A DNA stretch of 24,899 nt from Methanobacteriota archaeon (GTDB taxonomy: Archaea > Thermoplasmatota > Poseidoniia > Poseidoniales > Poseidoniaceae): positions 1-24,899 of the forward strand of contig JABJFP010000212.1 in NCBI GenBank assembly GCA_018662715.1, in the 5' to 3' direction. Of the stretch, positions 1 through 7,770 are shown piece by piece (position 1 is the stretch's first letter; every line of letters starts with the position of its first letter). Below the pieces are notes generated by a model. That model did not search any database. It saw only the letters and a program-made list of their open reading frames with translations, and was not told the DNA's origin. A program made the translations under genes and the position numbers.

Positions 1-52
1 AAACATCCCCACCCATTACGCGGAGGACTCCCCATCTGCATTTTCGCGCCAT
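1..52 (-). CDS. Possible 5' end of a gene running off the left edge
   Basis: On the minus strand an ATG at 52-50 opens a frame of 17 codons that stays open to the window edge, beginning MARKCRWGV. A TATA-like element lies about 40 bases upstream (89-101), which would suit a divergent gene. The fragment is too short to assign a family or to prove that it is coding. Confidence 0.2.
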   Translation of the reverse strand, partial: MARKCRWGVLRVMGGDV

Positions 53-88
53 GTAGAGTTCTGCCATCAGTCAACCAAGAGGGGCGAC

Positions 89-101
89 CCTACATATTAG
101 G
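89..101. promoter_or_regulatory. TATA-like near-palindrome in the left intergenic region
   Basis: CCTACATATTAGG is nearly symmetric and holds a TATA-like core on both strands. Read leftwards it would start transcription near 70, just ahead of the minus ATG at 52. Read rightwards it would give a leader of about 100 bases for the surface protein at 225. Inference from sequence pattern only. Confidence 0.3.
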
Positions 102-161
102 TTCGCATTATTTTCATGAAAACGCCTAAAATCAAGGCCAGAGTTGGTCGGTGCATCGCTT

Positions 162-189
162 GGTTAAACCGTTCGTGTGAACGGAAACC
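162..189. repeat. Hairpin upstream of the surface-protein gene
   Basis: CCGTTC (169-174) and GAACGG (179-184) form a perfect 6-bp stem with a GTGT loop, flanked by GGTT (162-165) and AACC (186-189), which extend the pairing after small internal loops. It lies 35 bases before the ATG at 225 and could be an operator or a leader structure. No function can be assigned. Confidence 0.4.
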
Positions 190-224
190 GATACCGCTAA
201 AGTGGGCTCCGCGGTCCACACTCC

Positions 225-3200
225 ATGACCACGAAGGCCTGTAGCCTAGCCTTCGTCACCCTCCTACTCCTCTCATCACTTTCAATCGTCATTCAACCGC
301 ATGACAATCCTACTGACGAATCAAAGGAATCCGAGCTATCTGATTTGTTTGACGGATTTTTTGTTGGCGAGCATGAAGATGCGTGGAACATGACTCCTTG
401 GCCTACCGTTGCTGTCCCAGAGGGATTTAGTTACATGAGCGTCATTGATTACAGCGATGTCGGAGTTCTCATCAACAACCTTTCAGAGGAAAGTAGAACC
501 ATTGGTTGGGCATTCGTTGCTGCACGAAATATCTCTCTTGACCGGGTATTTATCTTCAATCAGAGCGGGACTCCAGTCGGAGAAACCATCAATCGGGAGA
601 AGTTTACAACGTATTTTGCCGAACCCTTCTTGGAAATGCTCCGTAACAGTTCCTCGGCTTCATCCCTCAATTATTTGGTGACTACCAAAGGAATTCCACT
701 GAGAATCTCAGGTGGGGCCGACAAGGCAAGTTTTGACCAAGAACTTGCTCTTTTGGGTGGAACCTACAACAGTTCAATCGGAGCAAATAACTGGTTCGAT
801 CACGGCTATGGACCGCTTGCTGGCAAGGAAATGAATTCCTTCACAAGAGATGAATACGGTTTCTTCCTTGTCACACGATTGACGGGCTACACGGTGGACA
901 CCGCATTGGAACTCATTGAACGGGCGAATAACAGCCTAGGGGAACGAGGAACGTTCGTATTGGACTTGGCAACAAATCGAAATGGTTCAGGATACAAGTA
1001 CTGGAATGACGACCTCTATGCCGCAAATTTGACCTTGAACGGCAGCATGGACATACCCGTGATTTTTGATGAAGAAAGTGAGTTTATCACCAACATTTCC
1101 AACGTCATGGGATATGCCTCTTGGGGAAGTAACGATGGAAATTGGGATACGAATCGAATTCCAAACTCAGGGTTTGACACAACTGATTCTGCATGGGGCA
1201 TGGGCACTCGATATTGGGAACACACACTACCTGCAGTCGATGCAGATGAGTCCTTCTCTTGGAACTATCAAAGCCAAACCAAACAAGGCGGCTCCGGTGC
1301 ATTAGAAGGAATTCTAGACACGAATTGTTCGGGTCAAGATGGAACAAATACCGCCGGACTGCTCGCAGAATACTTCGATAACAGTGGAATATCTGTTGGC
1401 AATACCATGCCCGATTTGACCACCCGCCAACCCAATGCTATTCGCGTTGAACCAAATCTTGATTGGACGTCAAGAGGGTCGGCGTATCCTGGATTAGATT
1501 CTCGCTTCAATACGCACTGGAGTGGGCGGTTTAGTGGAATCGTCACCGTGCCAGAGACAGGAAATTGGACCTTCTACCTCGAAAGCGATGATGGAAGTGA
1601 ACTTTGGCTCAATCATTCGAGTTTAGTTCAAAACCATGGGATGCACGGCATGAGAACCGTTTCAAATTACATCAATCTAACAGCAGGAGAACATGACCTT
1701 CGCGTTGAATTCTATCAAGGCGGGGGGCCGCATGGACTTCGCTTATTCTGGGAGGGGCCCAATCAATCAAAAGTGATCATACCGACCTCTGCCTTGAGTG
1801 TTTCATCCCTAACAGTACCTCAACCCGAACACCTTGAACATCGTTGGGATTTTGAAGAGGGAACTGGCAGTCAAACCAATGATAGTTCAGGAAACGCACA
1901 TCTTTCCTTTTACGGCATGAATTCTACAAATTGGGATGCATGCCCTGGTGGCTCCTGTTTGATGTTTGACGGCCAGGATGATTACATCGAAGTTGATGTT
2001 GACGATTGGTCTGGTAACTTCACTGTGAGTCAGTTCGTAATGACGAATACCACCAATCAACCCTCATATGCATCCACCTTCGCATCTGGAGATGCAGCAG
2101 GCTCTAATGCATCATTCCAACACATGATGCAATCAGCAGGATGGTACCTTCATAACGACCAAACCAATCTCTTTGATGTTGTAACTGTTGAACGATGGGC
2201 TCACCTCGCAACGGTGTTCGACAATGGAACCGTTCGCCAATACTTCAACGGTCAGTACGTTGGAAGTACCGTTGCGTCTCCAGGCGACTTCAATAATTTT
2301 GATCTTTATCGCATGGGAGTGAACCGAGCAGGGTCTTCCTTTTTTGAAGGCAAAATAGACAGGGTACTCGTTTATTCCACTGCGCTTTCACACAGCGAAG
2401 TACATCAAATCTCACGGGAAGTCCTGTCAAACTGCCAGGTCTATTCAGGCGCTAATCAGGAGACAACAACCATCTGGCAGAACGTCACGCTCCCCGAAAA
2501 TCACACCTCCCATGCATGGCTCTTGAGCTCATATGGGATGATTGAAGGTCCAATCGGAGGAACCTACACGCTCCAAGTTGAGGCTCGAGACGCCAGCGGA
2601 ACGTTGCTCTCGACCAACAGGTCCACCGGTAAAACCTTTGAAACCAATTGGAACAGCGACACATTACGGTTCCGACCACACCCCCAAGCGGTCTCGTTCA
2701 ACATCAGCATTGAGGTGATGATAACCGGCTTTTCACAGGAAGGTTCCTTATTCCTTGATACGTTGAAATTGAGGGCGATTCGCCCACATATGGATTGGGT
2801 CAACGGGTCAATTGCTGAAACTGCAGTATCAACAGGCGGTCGGTCATTCAATTGGAACACAGCCTACGGTCAATCACTGGTCGCTGACCTGATCGAAGAC
2901 GGTGTGTCGGGAGTCAAGGGCTATGTCTACGAACCCTACCTCACCGCAGTTGGCTCTCCTAGTGTCTTGCTACCGGCTTATGCTTCTGGATACAACCTCG
3001 CAGAGAGCCACGCTGCTGCTAGCACGGTTTCGGGGTGGATGGGCGTGGTGGTTGGTGACCCGAAAATGGCAGCTTACGCAGACCTCTTTCATGACATCAA
3101 TATCGTAGACGCACGCGTCATAGGGGACGTGAATGTTGGTGAACCTACCTTAGTCCAGGTTATTGTTGAGAATCTCGGCATGGCTCCTTCAAATGGCTCT

Positions 3201-5525
3201 TTGATGATTCAGTCTCGAATTGGAAACGTCGTCCTTAACGAATCATCTCTCGCCATGCCTTCAGGAGACCAGTACGGCAGCAGAGCAATTCTCAATCTCA
3301 CGTTTGAGCCAATACAGTCAGGATTTTTCGAGATTCGCATTCGCTATACCAATACCTCTCATGAGCAACACTTTGGGAACAACATGATTTCGCTCTCCCT
3401 TTTTGCTAATGATGCCCCCAGTATCATCAATGCATATTGCAATGCACCCACTCTAACACGAGGTGGTTATACTGTATGTACTGCACAGGCTCGAGATGAC
3501 AGCAATGTAACCGCTGCAACCATGAGTTGGCAGATTGTTCCGGAAAACGAATCTGTGAATGAAAGCCTCTGGACTCAACAAACTATGGGCAAAATAGACA
3601 GTTCCCGCTGGCAGGCAACACTCACTGTACCGACAGACGTAGAACTTGGAGAAATCGCATTACAAATACGGGTCTATGACATCGCAAACATGAGCGACGA
3701 GGCAACCTACCTGAATGTCACACGAATTGTTGATGCTCCACGAACATGGTATGGGCCTCATGTATCTGACATAGACCCACTCTCATGGAACCATGCATCA
3801 ACTCTACCTAACAAACCCAATGAAGGCCTTTTGCGACACCGTTTGTACACCTTGACCAGTTGTGCTACCGACGTGGATTTTGATGTCATGCAAGCACCTC
3901 CGATATTCTCCAGTTCGCGAGGAACCATGACCAACACGACATCTGTTGTACTTCATGACGCCAACGTATACTGTTACAGTTCAAATCTATCACTTGAGTT
4001 GGGCATGTCTCTTGAGGATATTGAAATTCAAGTTAGGTCAAATGACGGGTCGTTGTTATTGGAACGCCTACTATGGATTGATGATGTAAATCCCGAAGTC
4101 TCACTCTTTGTTGCAGACAGCAACGGTTCTGCTCTTGATGCTGTGGTAGGGCATGGGAGGGAGCAACTCATCGTTCAGGTTTCGGATATTGATGATCCGA
4201 TCACCCCATTCATTGGCGATGTCATGGTGTACTGGCCAGGCAATGAAATGTTCCAAATTCCATTGGATATTCCTCGGGGAGTAGATACGGTGACCATTCC
4301 TCTTAGTCAAATTCCAACGGCCTTGGAATCCGGTGAACTCGTCATTGACATAACGGGTAACGGCCTCAACGGAGGAACTGCCCAGGCTACGTTGAGTATT
4401 CCCTTCGAGTTCACCCTACCTAAGGTAGTCTTCTTCGATGTATGTGATGATGAGGGGTCAATTCGCAACATGTCGTTTGGTCAAACGGCAACATTGGTCG
4501 TTGGGGTACACAGCGACCGTCCTCTTGAGACTCCAAGTGGCAGACTTAGTCAATCTGGCCGCTCAATAGTAGCCCCATTAACGGATGAACCAGCTTGGGG
4601 AGAAGGCATAACTCCTGATGCCTGTAGTACCGATGAGAACTCAACCGATATGGAATGGTATCACTTCCGCATCAAGGTCGACACTTCGTTTTCCGATGGC
4701 CCCGGCAAGATTGTCATGAACATACGAGATGTTGACCGGCTGCCGACATCGCTTACCGTTGAGATGATGTTTCAGCATGCACCAACAATCCTTGGGGAAT
4801 TTAATTCTTCAACCGCCATGCCTGGTGAAGACATTCTCGTTACATTACCTGTCGGAGATGAGGACGGCCTCCACACGGTCATTTGCTCATTCACTATACA
4901 CGACCCTTCGGGAACAATGCTTACGCAATCGGCAATAATGGCAGGGGAAGAAATGTATTTTGAAAGTGAATTGAGTTGGATTTACCCCATACCCGGCTCT
5001 CTAGCAAATCAAACGCTTACCCTAGAGGCCGGATGTCTTGACGAGCAAGGGCTCCGCGTCACTCAAACAGCCAATATTACCGTAGGACCGCAAGAGGCGT
5101 GCTTGAATTGTACATCGGATGATTCAACCCAAGGTGAATCCAAACAGCAAGATGATGCCCGTTCTTTACAGACAGTTGCACTGGTTGGTTTGCTCACCCT
5201 AGCGATTATTCTTGGAGCGGTAGGATTTGCACTGAGGACGAACAAAAATTCTACCGAAGAACTTGATTGGAATGTGGAAGAAGACACCGGACATAATGTC
5301 GAGTCTTTGTTTGACAACGATGACCTCATGGATCAAACCGAGGCTGAACCAAAGCAGGAGAAACCAACAGAATCAAACACTATTCCTGAAGGCTGGACGC
5401 AAGAACAGTATGTGCAGTGGCTCGATGGCCCAACCCCCGACGGATGGACAACTGAGCAATGGGCTGACTATGTATCTGAGCACACGGCTAAATTGGACCC
5501 CCATGATATTGGAACGGAAGGATGA
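225..5525 (+). CDS. Giant membrane-anchored surface protein: split TIGR03790-like domain with PA14 and LamG-like inserts
   Basis: Predicted extracellular protein of 1766 residues. An N-terminal hydrophobic signal (about 6-24) precedes a TIGR03790-type region: 'TTKGIPLRISG', the 'DQELALLGG' stretch and 'YASWGSNDG' near 297-305. A PA14-like module (about 378-525, 'GLLAEYFDNSG' onward) and a LamG/concanavalin-like module (about 538-730, from 'HRWDFEEGTG') follow. The closing TIGR03790 motifs then appear: 'GSIAETAVSTGGRSF' near 861, 'GVKGYVYEPYL' near 896 and 'GWMGVVVGDP' near 937. Next come a CARDB-like beta domain (about 960-1062), more Ig-like beta modules with paired cysteines, a transmembrane helix (about 1648-1673) and an acidic cytoplasmic tail with two GWTxEQ motifs. 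Many NxS/T sequons fit a glycosylated cell-surface protein. PA14 and LamG modules usually bind glycans, so attachment to or processing of polysaccharide is plausible but inferred. The ATG at 225 gives a good signal peptide; no clear Shine-Dalgarno is seen. Confidence 0.9.
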   Translation: MTTKACSLAFVTLLLLSSLSIVIQPHDNPTDESKESELSDLFDGFFVGEHEDAWNMTPWPTVAVPEGFSYMSVIDYSDVGVLINNLSEESRTIGWAFVAARNISLDRVFIFNQSGTPVGETINREKFTTYFAEPFLEMLRNSSSASSLNYLVTTKGIPLRISGGADKASFDQELALLGGTYNSSIGANNWFDHGYGPLAGKEMNSFTRDEYGFFLVTRLTGYTVDTALELIERANNSLGERGTFVLDLATNRNGSGYKYWNDDLYAANLTLNGSMDIPVIFDEESEFITNISNVMGYASWGSNDGNWDTNRIPNSGFDTTDSAWGMGTRYWEHTLPAVDADESFSWNYQSQTKQGGSGALEGILDTNCSGQDGTNTAGLLAEYFDNSGISVGNTMPDLTTRQPNAIRVEPNLDWTSRGSAYPGLDSRFNTHWSGRFSGIVTVPETGNWTFYLESDDGSELWLNHSSLVQNHGMHGMRTVSNYINLTAGEHDLRVEFYQGGGPHGLRLFWEGPNQSKVIIPTSALSVSSLTVPQPEHLEHRWDFEEGTGSQTNDSSGNAHLSFYGMNSTNWDACPGGSCLMFDGQDDYIEVDVDDWSGNFTVSQFVMTNTTNQPSYASTFASGDAAGSNASFQHMMQSAGWYLHNDQTNLFDVVTVERWAHLATVFDNGTVRQYFNGQYVGSTVASPGDFNNFDLYRMGVNRAGSSFFEGKIDRVLVYSTALSHSEVHQISREVLSNCQVYSGANQETTTIWQNVTLPENHTSHAWLLSSYGMIEGPIGGTYTLQVEARDASGTLLSTNRSTGKTFETNWNSDTLRFRPHPQAVSFNISIEVMITGFSQEGSLFLDTLKLRAIRPHMDWVNGSIAETAVSTGGRSFNWNTAYGQSLVADLIEDGVSGVKGYVYEPYLTAVGSPSVLLPAYASGYNLAESHAAASTVSGWMGVVVGDPKMAAYADLFHDINIVDARVIGDVNVGEPTLVQVIVENLGMAPSNGSLMIQSRIGNVVLNESSLAMPSGDQYGSRAILNLTFEPIQSGFFEIRIRYTNTSHEQHFGNNMISLSLFANDAPSIINAYCNAPTLTRGGYTVCTAQARDDSNVTAATMSWQIVPENESVNESLWTQQTMGKIDSSRWQATLTVPTDVELGEIALQIRVYDIANMSDEATYLNVTRIVDAPRTWYGPHVSDIDPLSWNHASTLPNKPNEGLLRHRLYTLTSCATDVDFDVMQAPPIFSSSRGTMTNTTSVVLHDANVYCYSSNLSLELGMSLEDIEIQVRSNDGSLLLERLLWIDDVNPEVSLFVADSNGSALDAVVGHGREQLIVQVSDIDDPITPFIGDVMVYWPGNEMFQIPLDIPRGVDTVTIPLSQIPTALESGELVIDITGNGLNGGTAQATLSIPFEFTLPKVVFFDVCDDEGSIRNMSFGQTATLVVGVHSDRPLETPSGRLSQSGRSIVAPLTDEPAWGEGITPDACSTDENSTDMEWYHFRIKVDTSFSDGPGKIVMNIRDVDRLPTSLTVEMMFQHAPTILGEFNSSTAMPGEDILVTLPVGDEDGLHTVICSFTIHDPSGTMLTQSAIMAGEEMYFESELSWIYPIPGSLANQTLTLEAGCLDEQGLRVTQTANITVGPQEACLNCTSDDSTQGESKQQDDARSLQTVALVGLLTLAIILGAVGFALRTNKNSTEELDWNVEEDTGHNVESLFDNDDLMDQTEAEPKQEKPTESNTIPEGWTQEQYVQWLDGPTPDGWTTEQWADYVSEHTAKLDPHDIGTEG

Positions 5526-5558
5526 TGAAGACGGAAGGCAGCCCTTGACTTGAGCAGC

Positions 5559-5792
5559 ATGGCCGTCGGATACGTATTGATTAATGTCCAACCTGGAACT
5601 GAACAAAGTGTGTACGAGTTGATGAAAGCCCTTCCTCATGTCAACGATGCCACAGTATTGTTTGGAGACCACGATTTGATTGTCAAGCTCATTGCTGATG
5701 ACCTAGCCACTATTGCAAAGGCAGTGGTAGAACACATCCGTCAAGTCCCAGGTGTTATTGATACCAAAACACTAGCAGGGGCGGAATTTTAG
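5559..5792 (+). CDS. Stand-alone Lrp/AsnC ligand-binding (RAM) domain protein
   Basis: A 77-residue protein matching only the C-terminal effector-binding RAM domain of Lrp/AsnC regulators: beta strand 'GYVLINVQPG', helix 'VYELMKALPHV', then 'ATVLFGDHDLIVKLIADD' and a closing helix ending 'VPGVIDTKTL'. There is no helix-turn-helix, so it cannot bind DNA in the usual way. Family members form dimers or octamers, bind amino acids or other small ligands, and may modulate full-length Lrp proteins. ATG at 5559 is preferred over TTG at 5550. It starts 33 bases after the surface-protein stop, so read-through from that gene is possible. An intact Lrp regulator lies at 14321-14800; no functional link is shown. 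Confidence 0.85.
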   Translation: MAVGYVLINVQPGTEQSVYELMKALPHVNDATVLFGDHDLIVKLIADDLATIAKAVVEHIRQVPGVIDTKTLAGAEF

Positions 5793-5901
5793 AATCGTGT
5801 TGTTTAGAAACCGCTCTACTGAGTGAGATTTCATCAAAATCATGGTCCGGAAAGGGTCACTGAACTCCATATGTGGCGCAGTCTTGCCTTTTTTCGGGAA
5901 A

Positions 5902-5940
5902 AGTATTATATGCTCGTTGAGGTAAGGCGTTATCGGAGGA
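5902..5940 (+). promoter_or_regulatory. TATA box and Shine-Dalgarno of the MC1 gene
   Basis: AGTATTATATG at 5902-5912 is a good archaeal TATA box. Transcription would start about 25 bases downstream, near 5933. A strong GGAGGA at 5935-5940 sits 7 bases before the ATG at 5948, so the messenger has a very short leader that is mostly the ribosome binding site. This suits a highly expressed chromatin protein. Confidence 0.6.
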
Positions 5941-5947
5941 AATCCAA

Positions 5948-6214
5948 ATGTCAGACGGAAAAAAATACTTCGTTCTCATGGAGAATGGAAAAGATACGAG
6001 CCAGGTTTTTGCGAGCAAACAACCCCGCGGTGCGGCCCTTAAGGCTGCAACACGCGGACATGAAAACATCCGCCTACGAGAGCGTGGCACCAAGCGTGTC
6101 CACGTCTTCACAGGCAGCATCAGTATGGTTGACAAGCCAGTAGGCGGACCAGACTGGCTCCCAGACAAGATCAAGAAGGCCAACGTCAAGAAGCAAGGCA
6201 TCGAGCACCTTTGA
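5948..6214 (+). CDS. Chromosomal protein MC1
   Basis: An 88-residue basic protein that matches the archaeal non-histone chromosomal protein MC1 along its whole length. Characteristic parts are 'KYFVLMENGKDTSQVF', 'KQPRGAALKAATRG', the core 'IRLRERGTKRVHVF', a Trp-Leu-Pro segment 'PDWLPDKIKK' and the C-terminal 'VKKQGIEHL'. MC1 is a monomeric protein that sharply bends DNA and compacts the genome in methanogens, haloarchaea and other euryarchaea. The ATG is fixed by GGAGGA 7 bases upstream and by the family's N-terminal length. Its own TATA box makes it an independent transcription unit. A stretch with strong hairpins lies downstream. Confidence 0.95.
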   Translation: MSDGKKYFVLMENGKDTSQVFASKQPRGAALKAATRGHENIRLRERGTKRVHVFTGSISMVDKPVGGPDWLPDKIKKANVKKQGIEHL

Positions 6215-6242
6215 GTGCCCCTTGCTCTTCTTTACAGCCATC

Positions 6243-6300
6243 CAACTTGAACCATCAAGTTGAACAGCGCCCTCATCTGCTCTTCGGCGCAGATGTGGGC
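6243..6300 (+). terminator. Two tandem hairpins after the MC1 gene
   Basis: The first is a perfect 8-bp inverted repeat, CAACTTGA (6243-6250) and TCAAGTTG (6255-6262), with an ACCA loop. The second pairs 6269-6280 with 6289-6300, a 12-bp stem with one T-T mismatch and an 8-base loop. A T-rich stretch (about 6308-6316) follows. They could stabilise or terminate the MC1 messenger, or belong to a small RNA. Archaeal termination normally relies on T runs, so calling them a terminator is tentative. Confidence 0.4.
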
Positions 6301-6427
6301 CTCAAACTTTTCTTAACTCGGCTTTAATGGCGATAGCCTTCAATTGAGGGCTTACTCGCCAGTATGACGATGGCTTCATAAAGACGGTTTGTCATTCCCT
6401 AACGTCCTCCGGGACATGGGATGCACA

Positions 6428-6454
6428 CTCGCTTCGGCGAGAGGCGGTGACGCC
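6428..6454 (+). promoter_or_regulatory. UUCG-capped hairpin and GUGA hairpin at the recombinase start
   Basis: CTCGC-TTCG-GCGAG (6428-6441) is a 5-bp stem closed by a TTCG tetraloop. Directly after it, GGCG-GTGA-CGCC (6443-6454) forms a 4-bp stem with a GNRA-type loop, ending one base before the ATG at 6456. Both would fold in the leader and cover the GAGG that could serve as ribosome binding site, so they could limit translation of the recombinase. The 232-base spacer 6215-6446 holds only these structures and the tandem hairpins at 6243-6300; no ORF or RNA gene is evident in it. Confidence 0.4.
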
Positions 6455-6455
6455 A

Positions 6456-7550
6456 ATGAATGAACGTGAAACGCGAACGCCACAACCAAAGGCCATGAGG
6501 CCGAGCCAACAGCGGTTGGTTGAGGAAGATCTGAAGCTTCCAGCGCGGCTCACGCATCTTCGCCATCTCCCCTGGGCAGAATGTTACAAACGACAGTTGC
6601 ATGCCGAAAATAAATCAATAAATACGCAGAAGTCATACTTCTATGGGCTTCGTAGTCTCGTTGAAACAACCTTACATCGTGAACCGGTTCTGAGTGAGTC
6701 CGAATACGAAACCCTCAGTATTGAGTCTCTTGCACAACGAATGGAGCCAATGAATGGGAGAATAGATCTCTGGGCCCACTCGATTGCTGGGCTGCGCCCT
6801 ACCACTTACAATGCAAGACTCGCTGCAGCACGACATCTTCTTCGTTGGCTGGGACTCATTTGGCCTGAACATCTGCAGCGTGCGCGTACTGGAAAACGAC
6901 TCCCAAGAACATTAACGCGACGTGAACTAACTACGGTGTTAGAAACCGCTTCTTTGAGCGAAAACCCTGCAACTGCGTTTCTTGTGACACTGATGTTGGA
7001 CACAGGAATGCGAGTCAGTGAAGTCTGCGGCCTTAACCTCGATGACATTGATGTGGATGATGCTTCGGCCCTTATCCGAGGAGGAAAGGGAGACAAAGAC
7101 CGAATGGTATTGTTTACTGAACGAACCTTAGAACGGCTCCAATCATGGTTACCAATACGAACATCACTGGTTGACCAATCGGAGGATGCTTGTCTGGTCA
7201 ATCGTCACGGACGACGATTACAGCCTCGTAGTGTTCAACGAATGATGGATGCATTAGGCGAACAATCGAATCTTCCGAAAGGAAAGTTGACACCTCACGT
7301 ACTCCGCCATAACTTTGCAACCGGTTTGCTAGAACGTGGTGCGGATTTAGTCACTATTCAGCGCCTCATGGGTCATGCAACCATCGCAACAACTCGTGTT
7401 TACCTCGAGATCTCAGACCAAACTCTGAGAGAAGTGTACCATCGTGCGCAAGCCCTACGAGAAAACATGGGTCAGCCGGAGAAGCCTGAGGAACAAATGG
7501 TTGACACAACGCCGTCAACAAGTGCGAGTGGAATTGAAACCGAACTATGA
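6456..7550 (+). CDS. xerA: Tyrosine recombinase of the XerA/XerC/D type
   Basis: A 364-residue site-specific recombinase. The N-terminal SAM-like core-binding domain (about 35-140) includes 'NTQKSYFYGLRSLVE' and 'TYNARLAAARHLLRWLG'. The catalytic domain (about 150-330) has the full set: Arg186 in 'TGMRVSEVCGL', Lys211 in 'GGKGDKDR', His281 and Arg284 in 'HVLRHNFATGL', His307 in 'LMGHATIATT' and nucleophile Tyr316. Archaeal XerA resolves chromosome dimers at a dif site, although a mobile-element integrase of the same family cannot be excluded. No flanking att-like direct repeats are seen, which favours a housekeeping role. It is longer than typical XerA proteins (about 290 residues), with a charged 30-residue N-terminal extension and a Ser/Thr/Glu-rich tail. 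ATG 6456 is preferred; GTG at 6447 is the alternative. Confidence 0.88.
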   Translation: MNERETRTPQPKAMRPSQQRLVEEDLKLPARLTHLRHLPWAECYKRQLHAENKSINTQKSYFYGLRSLVETTLHREPVLSESEYETLSIESLAQRMEPMNGRIDLWAHSIAGLRPTTYNARLAAARHLLRWLGLIWPEHLQRARTGKRLPRTLTRRELTTVLETASLSENPATAFLVTLMLDTGMRVSEVCGLNLDDIDVDDASALIRGGKGDKDRMVLFTERTLERLQSWLPIRTSLVDQSEDACLVNRHGRRLQPRSVQRMMDALGEQSNLPKGKLTPHVLRHNFATGLLERGADLVTIQRLMGHATIATTRVYLEISDQTLREVYHRAQALRENMGQPEKPEEQMVDTTPSTSASGIETEL

Positions 7551-7727
7551 GGTTGATTTTTTCCGCTTGGATATTTGTGAAGGTCCTGTCCAAGAGCGCG
7601 TGGGCTGAATGGTTTGACCGTGGTGCCCAACAATAGGGCAAAACTTTCCTGAACGGCATCGTGAACAGTTTTCTTTCGAAGGCATTTCAACGGCCTTCCT
7701 CAAACGACCGTATTTCCTTCTTGGCAT
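7545..7727 (-). CDS. Small basic Cys/His-rich protein, unknown
   Basis: A 60-residue frame beginning MPRRKYGRLRKAVEMP with a compact putative metal site: Cys21, Cys24, Cys30, His35 and His36 in 'CSRCRSGKFCPIVGHH'. The tail is Lys/Arg/Ser-rich. GAAGGA lies about 6 bases before the ATG. The gene would follow the HhH gene after 43 bases on the same strand and fill an otherwise empty 220-base gap between convergent genes. Its end overlaps the recombinase stop by 6 bases. I do not recognise a family. A zinc-binding nucleic-acid protein is a guess from charge and spacing, and it may be a chance ORF. Confidence 0.45.
   Translation of the reverse strand: MPRRKYGRLRKAVEMPSKENCSRCRSGKFCPIVGHHGQTIQPTRSWTGPSQISKRKKSTS
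7557..7562 (+). terminator. T6 run after the recombinase gene
   Basis: Six consecutive T follow the recombinase TGA by 7 bases. Archaeal RNA polymerase terminates at such T runs, so this is a plausible end for that transcript. It lies inside the small opposing ORF. Confidence 0.4.
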
Positions 7728-7733
7728 GGTTAT

Positions 7734-7749
7734 CCTTCAACAATGAAGG
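7734..7749 (-). promoter_or_regulatory. Hairpin that would sequester the ribosome binding site of the small Cys-rich ORF
   Basis: On the minus strand, CCTTCA (7749-7744), loop TTGT and TGAAGG (7739-7734) form a perfect 6-bp stem. The 3' arm contains the GAAGG that would act as Shine-Dalgarno for the ATG at 7727. It lies between the HhH gene and the small ORF and could couple, attenuate or terminate. Inference from base pairing only. Confidence 0.4.
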
Positions 7750-7770
7750 TCTTCAAAGTTAACGGTGATT

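Noticed and set aside
6215..6446. XerA dif site near the recombinase gene
   Set aside because: I searched for a dif-like pair of inverted half sites with an AT-rich core and saw only GC-rich hairpins; no convincing 28-base site.
6456..7550. Integrase of a mobile element
   Set aside because: No direct-repeat att sites, adjacent tRNA, excisionase or phage-like genes are present around it; housekeeping XerA is simpler.
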